DNA of 64,000 nt from positions 77,142,300 through 77,206,299 of the forward strand of contig CM049314.1 in NCBI GenBank assembly GCA_026874595.1, read 5' to 3'. This DNA is from Sipunculus nudus. Its lineage: Eukaryota > Annelida > Sipuncula > Golfingiida > Sipunculidae. Of the stretch, positions 58,355 through 64,000 are shown one piece after another. The translations under genes were made by a program, and so were the position numbers. The notes beneath the pieces were generated by a model that saw nothing but the letters and a program-made list of their open reading frames with translations, was not told the DNA's origin and searched no databases. Within the stretch, counting starts at the first letter, position 1. Every line of letters begins with the position of its first letter.

Positions 58355-60420
58355 AAAAGTCATTCGAATTTCCAGTACGAGGGTCACAAAATATATTAAG
58401 ATGCAAATATAAATGTGTAGTTTATGTTTTGATCCAAAGAAAAACAAACGAATTAAGGAACTTTAAGGTCCATTTCATTTGTGCATTTATAGAGAGGTTT
58501 TTTGACTTAAACAAAAGGACGACAGTTTAAATTACAGTCATAGAAAATGAGAATATATAGAAACGTAAACGTTTATTCAGATATAAAAAGTATAATAAAA
58601 CATTGCAGGTGTTTCATCTGTAAAAGTCATTACCTTTTTACTTCCTCAAAAAAAAAAAAAAAAAAAAAACAGCCAGAGTCACAGACCGCCGCATTACAGC
58701 TGTTGAATATTAAGTGACATTCGAATCAGGCTCATCGTTTGACCTGACGCATAAAAGTTAAATCCCTTAGAAGGATCACAACAAAATGACCAAAACACAG
58801 TTCTTAAGCCATAAGCCAGATTATGCACCAGACCGGAATTGTCTGGATCTGACACTAAAAGCTAAAAGCCAGAGTGTTCTTGATAGGTTAAGTAATACTA
58901 AGGCCTGCCAGGGATTGAAAATCTACTAATATACGCCCCTCAGGGGTAACCGAGACGGCTTGAACCATCAAGAAACCACGCGGGGGACATGGATAATCAC
59001 TTAATTTGGCATTTGTATCTAAAAGTCTGGGTTTATGCGAAGCTGAAGGTGATATTTAGCGCCGGGGTCTGTATTGAACAATAAAAGAATGAATAACAAT
59101 AATGCGCTATAAATATCTATTTTGATGTACTCAGATGTCACTGCAGAGGATAGTATTGTACAATTATGTCTTTCAATAAGAAAAAAAGAAAATGGCTTTT
59201 GTAAACACAAGTCGTCTTTTCTTAAATTTTTCTAAGATATTTTTGTTGTTCTTACACTTTTATGATATTATAAATCAAAATTAATTTATATTTAGCTTCT
59301 ATGTTAAAATAAAAAAAAAATATTTGAAGGGTGAAATAAATTTTCAAATCCACCTTTTTCATCAGCATCTATACTGCAAGTTAAGAGTATAGTTGTATAT
59401 GTATACAATGAACAAGTGATGGGGTTGAATTGAAACTTGAGACCTGTCATGGCACCATCCAGGTTGAGCTCTCTTCAGGCTTAATGGGAAAGCTGTGCCC
59501 CATAACCGTGTATCACTCAAAAAAGAGTGCGCCTTTGTCAGGATCCGCGTTTGTTATGACCCAGCTATGGGGTTAATTATACAACCGGGTTCGCCAGACA
59601 CCGGGCCTAGGTGACACCAGGATACAAAACAATATGATAGGTAGCGAGTGCTACCACCCTATCATGTGGTCCCTAACCAAAATGAAACTTATATTAAGAA
59701 CTAGATAAGGCGGCATAAAAAGGAGGCGTTTACCTCAAAAACGAAAAACAGAAACAGGGACCTCACTTCTATGTCATAACATAAAGTATTATAACATGAA
59801 CTCTAATAAACTATAACCTTGCATTGTTGATATATCGTTCCCGGATGCTCAGTATCGCTGGTTTGTTAGAATAGGGTAGTTTGCAGTTGAATTATGAAGA
59901 TAAAAAAGTCCGAACCCGCCACCAACGAAGTTCCCTCAATTTGACTAACTTTAGAAATTAAAGTAAAAACCTAGGTGTTAGGGACAGAAAGGTCACTCGG
60001 GAGGCAGCCAAGCCGTCCACCAGTTAGGCATAGCCAGAATAGGGGAATGTATATTGGGTTTGGTAGTGGGCAGCACACTGTATAGTTTCCCCCATGGACG
60101 TCTCGGCCTGGTATAGACAACTTGTCACGGACGCGAGACGTTATTAAAACGTCATTTTGCCTTATGACGAGACCATGTAAGTTATTCAGTACACTCAATG
60201 AACGTGTCCACAGAAATCCCAAGAGGTTCTCTATTGTTGTAATATAACTGTTGGTCATAGAGGAAGAAAGAAGTTATTACATTTCGGAGCAGACGGATTG
60301 ATTTCAAGATTTTTTTTTGTATAGAAAAAAAAAGAAACAAGAGAACATGATTTATGTGCGAATTTGGATAAAACTGGATCTAGATCTGCATTTTAATTTA
60401 ATCGATACGTCTCAACATTT
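58355..60420. other. No gene recognised
   Basis: A 95-codon minus-strand ATG frame (59971-60258) has no recognisable domain. A 20-nt A-run lies at about 58650. Confidence 0.35.
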
Positions 60421-60429
60421 ATTTCTTTT

Positions 60430-60552
60430 GCCAATCAGGTCACAAACCTTCATGGAAATTCATTCAGAATTCATTCGGACATACTACTCGGACACATACA
60501 CACTCACTCATACATATGAACCCCCTTGCCACCTTCGTGGGCGGAGGTAATC
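60430..60552 (+). repeat. Dispersed-repeat end (CTTCGTGGGCGGAGGTAAT)
   Basis: TTCATGGAAATTCATTCAGA, then CGGACA and ACACAC-like words, then CCCCCTTGCCACCTTCGTGG and GCGGAGGTAAT. The layout (ACA-rich short repeat then GGGCGGAGGTAAT) looks like the 3' end of a dispersed element; partner end not found. Confidence 0.35.
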
Positions 60553-60559
60553 ACAGATA

Positions 60560-63500
60560 AAAATTCTGTGCATGCTTCATTGAAGTCCGTGTTTCGCGAT
60601 GTAGCGGTCGTACTGAATAGCTTCACCTTTTCCGCGCTAACTACCAGCCTTGGACGGATACCAGTTGATGACGCAGAGCCAAGGTAAATTAGGTATCACA
60701 TGACTCCTCTAAAGGGCACGTGGTTAAACCATAGAGAGAATTTTACAAAGACCCACCCACGGGTAATGATCACAGTGGAAAATTGGAAAATAAGAAAATT
60801 AGGATGCTGTCTTGGTGAAATGCCACGGGAAGCTCGTCATGCATGTTACAGATTGGTGTTACTTTACTGACCAACAGAATACATTCTATATACATTGTTC
60901 AGGTATATGGAATGTGATACTAGAATCGAATGAACCATCGCATGTAATAAAAATGGAACACAATTTCAAATTTTTTTCGTATAGTTTTGTCACTTATTTA
61001 TTCGTGTTTTTAAAGGTATTTCAGCATTGCAGTATATAAGCTGTCCTTTTAAAAGTGATATCATAATCTATGCCACTTCAATCAATATCTAGGCCAAAAC
61101 ATATGCATACCTATATGCAACTACGCATACCTCAACAAATGAATGAAAACTTAATATTTTATATAAATATAAAAACTCTGTGGGGGTGGGGGGGGGGGGG
61201 GAGGTTGAATGAGCGCTAAGTCCTAGGTAGCATTGGTTTCTCTTTAGTTCTCCTGTTTCTTTCCCTTTACAGAAATCATGAACTGTATCAACAATAAAAA
61301 AAAATTGTTTTTCCTTAAAATTAAATACAGTTGAATATACACTTTGTGTTTCTCATCTCCACCATTCGTAGGATTATCGCACATATTTGTATGTCCGTAT
61401 TTGCGGACGCTTCTGGTGAGACGCCGGAATTTCTGACTGTATAGCTGGCTCCCATTATAGTCACTGACCGTTGTTGACTATCTCAAACCAATCAATTTTA
61501 CATATCTTTTCAGGATTTGATACAGACACCCTCCACCGGGACGCTGCAAGATTATATGTTTACCCTTATAAGTTGGTGGCTTAGCGTCTCGGACTCTGCA
61601 GTTTTCATTTCTATTGAAAGACCTGTTTATGGCATCTCCATTAGCTTGGGTGTCGACTGCTCTTTGTCAAAACTTACAATCACTATCCCCCCGGATTCTG
61701 GTACTACGGCCTACCCAGGCATAGCAAAACACTAGCTGAAAGATACATGTAAGGCAAACCTCTGCACAGGGGCCCAAGTATTTTTTCCAAAAATGTGCCA
61801 GTTTTTTCATTGATTATCAGATGCTTTTAACTGCAAGCGTAGTGGGAAAGCTCTGTGAGGACGTTAGTATTTATTTTTGCTACTACAATGCGTAAATTAA
61901 ACGTAATGCATCGATAGACGTAAACTGAGTGTGGGATCTTATCATGTGGGGCGGTCAGAGATTCGTAAGTTATTTATGAAATTTGCCGCCAGGTGGCAGG
62001 TCTTTTCCCAAGCGTTGCAGCACAGTTTGATGGTTCTTTTAGTGGGATTAATTTCGAAGTCTTATCAGCTTAATCGACTTCGCCGGTCTCATGTGGGAGC
62101 TACGGTCAAAATACACACAAGGCAATTAGAATAGACAATCAGTAAGGCACTAGGATACAATGAATACACTGTATTATTGGTACCAGTGCAATTTTAAAAC
62201 ACCCACCTGCATCGAAATAAAACAAATACTCAAACTAGAGACAAAAAATACTAGTTAGAACAACGTACATGTACTACAATTATTTTTCAATTATGAACTG
62301 GTACAGCGTGTAATTGATAGCCTAAGTTGTTTATACCAATCAGTCTTTTATTCGCCCGTAAAATATCAACCATTAATTGAATAAATAAAGTTAAGTGATG
62401 TCTATATCTGCTTTGTGGTAAAGACAACGAGAACACGCCCCTTGGCTTTGGTAATAGGTAATCATCATTGAAGAAACAATATAATTTATTGTTTACTCAG
62501 TGGAAACAAGATGGCGCTCTGGTGTGGCGTCGCAACGGCCAGTGGTTTGAAACTTTTGATGGTAGATGTCTAAATATATAAACTTCAGAGAAGTATGTAG
62601 TGCATGATACAATAAGATGTATCATATAATAATATGTGATAACATTCTATTATAATAAGTTTTGCCTTGTTTTCTTCACTACGGCACGATAGCATCAGGA
62701 AAGAATCACGTTTATTGGCTCAGTGTGAATATTATGAATTTACCGCATAAACACTCATGATTTTGTAACAAACCATATAATAATAAAAAAAAGAAAATAT
62801 AATGAATAAAAAAGTTTAGAAGGAATGATTCATTGTTGGCTTTGGTTATCGGGTTATCGATGTCTCAATACCAATGTTGATGACATTTAAGCATTTAATG
62901 ATACTTGATATACATGTATATGTATGTTTGTGTACATGTGTGAAGTACATTAACTAGGATCCTTCATTCAGAACCGAATACCTTTTTTAAAAAAATGTTT
63001 TCAAGAGATGTTCACTTCAAGTAACTGCATGGAGCAAAGTTATCCAGAAAAATTTCCCCAAGCCTTAGTTATTTTTATTACTTTGTTTAAAATATAGGGG
63101 TATTTGTAGAAGCGCCACAGTATGACTCTTCAAGTAGCTAGACGTCTAATGGTCGTTGTGGTTTCATGTAGCCTCGCCAGATGGCGGAACCTTAAGAAGG
63201 CCAATACTTCGCTTTTGATTCAGAGGTGTGAGGGAGATTTACAAGTTTGTAAAGACCGCAAAAAGTCTGAAGGGACAGTCCGCTTCGGCCAAGACATTCG
63301 ACAGTCGCACTATAATCTGTATACGCCCCCCCCCCTCCACCGGATGTTAAATTGTTCCTAACTACAGAGACACAATTTCTACTGGTCTACATAGAGTTGG
63401 GCCTACTTCGCGTCAGAGATGACAGTCACCAAAGATTGGTGATGTGTCTATTTGATCAAATTATTAAGATTAATACCTCAAAAAAATTTTGAGCAGAAAG

Positions 63501-63755
63501 GATAAATTTCATTCGAATTTGTTTGGAGATAATATGTTAACTCTTTGAATGAGACTAAGCAGGGCCTGCATGAGAAACATATCGAGGCGGTACAGAAGGT
63601 TTTCCGGCCTCCTCCTTTTTCTTCGTTATAATAAACATTCAGTTTAACGGATGTAATAAACTCTTTATTCGATTTAAATCCAAGGCTATACTTATTGAAG
63701 CAGTTTACTAAAGAATGGACTGTAACAGAGGTATACCTATTTTTCAATATTTAAT
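60560..63755. other. No gene recognised
   Basis: Small frames only. Noted points: a poly(G) run at 61188-61201, an acceptor-like TTTTACATATCTTTTCAG at about 61496 followed by a 72-codon frame, a CTCF-like word at 61986, an ATG in strong context at 62511 (AAGATGGCGCTCTGG) with a 20-codon frame, and a 79-codon ATG frame at 63122. None shows a recognisable domain. Confidence 0.35.
61986..61999 (+). promoter_or_regulatory. CTCF-like site
   Basis: CCGCCAGGTGGCAG fits the CTCF core (CCASYAGRTGGCAG) at all but one position. A weaker relative, CGCCAGATGGCGG, is at about 63174. Confidence 0.3.
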
Positions 63756-63764
63756 GCTACGTAT

Positions 63765-63875
63765 TGTTACGGAACCTAATATCAACAGATCACGTATGCG
63801 TGACGAAAATAAACTTTCTCATAGAGATAAAAATCAGATTCTGTAACACTAGTGAGCGTGAAATGTCCAGGGGAA
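63765..63875 (+). repeat. TGTTACGGAACC repeat, copy 3
   Basis: TGTTACGGAACCTAATATCA, GATCACGTATGCGTGACGAA, GAGATAAAAATCAGATTCTG and TAACACTAGTGAGCGTGAAA match the reverse complement of 45963-46063. Similarity fades after about 63875 and the window ends at 64000, so the right end is unknown. TG at the start would suit an LTR or transposon end. Confidence 0.65.
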
Positions 63876-64000
63876 TGAATAAAGAAGTCAGTGTTTTTTT
63901 TTAACAAATAACTATAATTTATTCTTAAAACAACTGTAACATTACAATACACTAAATCAATACAATCACACAGTACAACAACAGTATAACAGCAAATCAG

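Overview
The window reads as repeat-rich, AT-rich animal DNA, most likely from a bivalve mollusc. That is an inference. It rests on the mix of degraded retroelements (DIRS, Penelope-like, L1-like and CR1/Rex-like LINEs), tRNA-headed short elements, CAGA microsatellites, and a dispersed repeat opening with a GTCCGGCGTCCGTCCG-type segment that I associate with bivalve genomes. No bacterial gene organisation is present, and no intact host gene could be recognised. Almost all open frames are under 100 codons, and many begin at TTG or GTG.

Layout. 2.1-5.2 kb: two degenerate tandem repeats; the second (3.5-5.2 kb) recurs at 55.6-56.8 kb. 9.5-27.8 kb: a head-to-tail array of a long non-coding repeat unit of about 6.4-6.9 kb, with one short unit (11.0-12.85), two long units (12.85-19.76 and 19.77-27.78) and a diverged fragment (9.5-10.1). 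The last unit is split by a 1,629-bp solo-LTR-like insertion with TG...CA ends and a CTAAG target duplication, which starts with two tandem tRNA-like modules. 28.1 kb: a 21-bp minisatellite inside an ATG-started frame. 29-32.1 kb: a GC-rich decayed DIRS-type retrotransposon (Gag-like region, RT, RNase H). 32.3-36.0 kb: a 3.7-kb structure with arms of about 250 bp in inverted orientation. 37.1-38.1 kb: a broken L1-type ORF1.

41.1-42.4 kb, minus strand: the 3' end of a Penelope-like element. It has a GIY-YIG endonuclease remnant followed by a duplicated 3' module, each copy carrying a hammerhead-ribozyme-like motif. 42.5-44.3 kb, plus strand: a decayed CR1/Rex-like LINE reverse transcriptase. 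45.3-46.5 kb: a 1.17-kb element with near-perfect 48-bp terminal inverted repeats, containing a second nested inverted pair whose sequence recurs at 63.8 kb. 46.5-64 kb: mostly featureless intergenic or intronic DNA with short elements (hAT-like MITE, SINE, tRNA fragments) and a few CTCF-like motifs.

The strongest leads are the paired hammerhead-like motifs, the LTR that begins with tandem tRNA-like modules, and the long-unit array with two strongly conserved internal blocks. Coordinates of repeat edges are approximate because they come from reading the sequence by eye.
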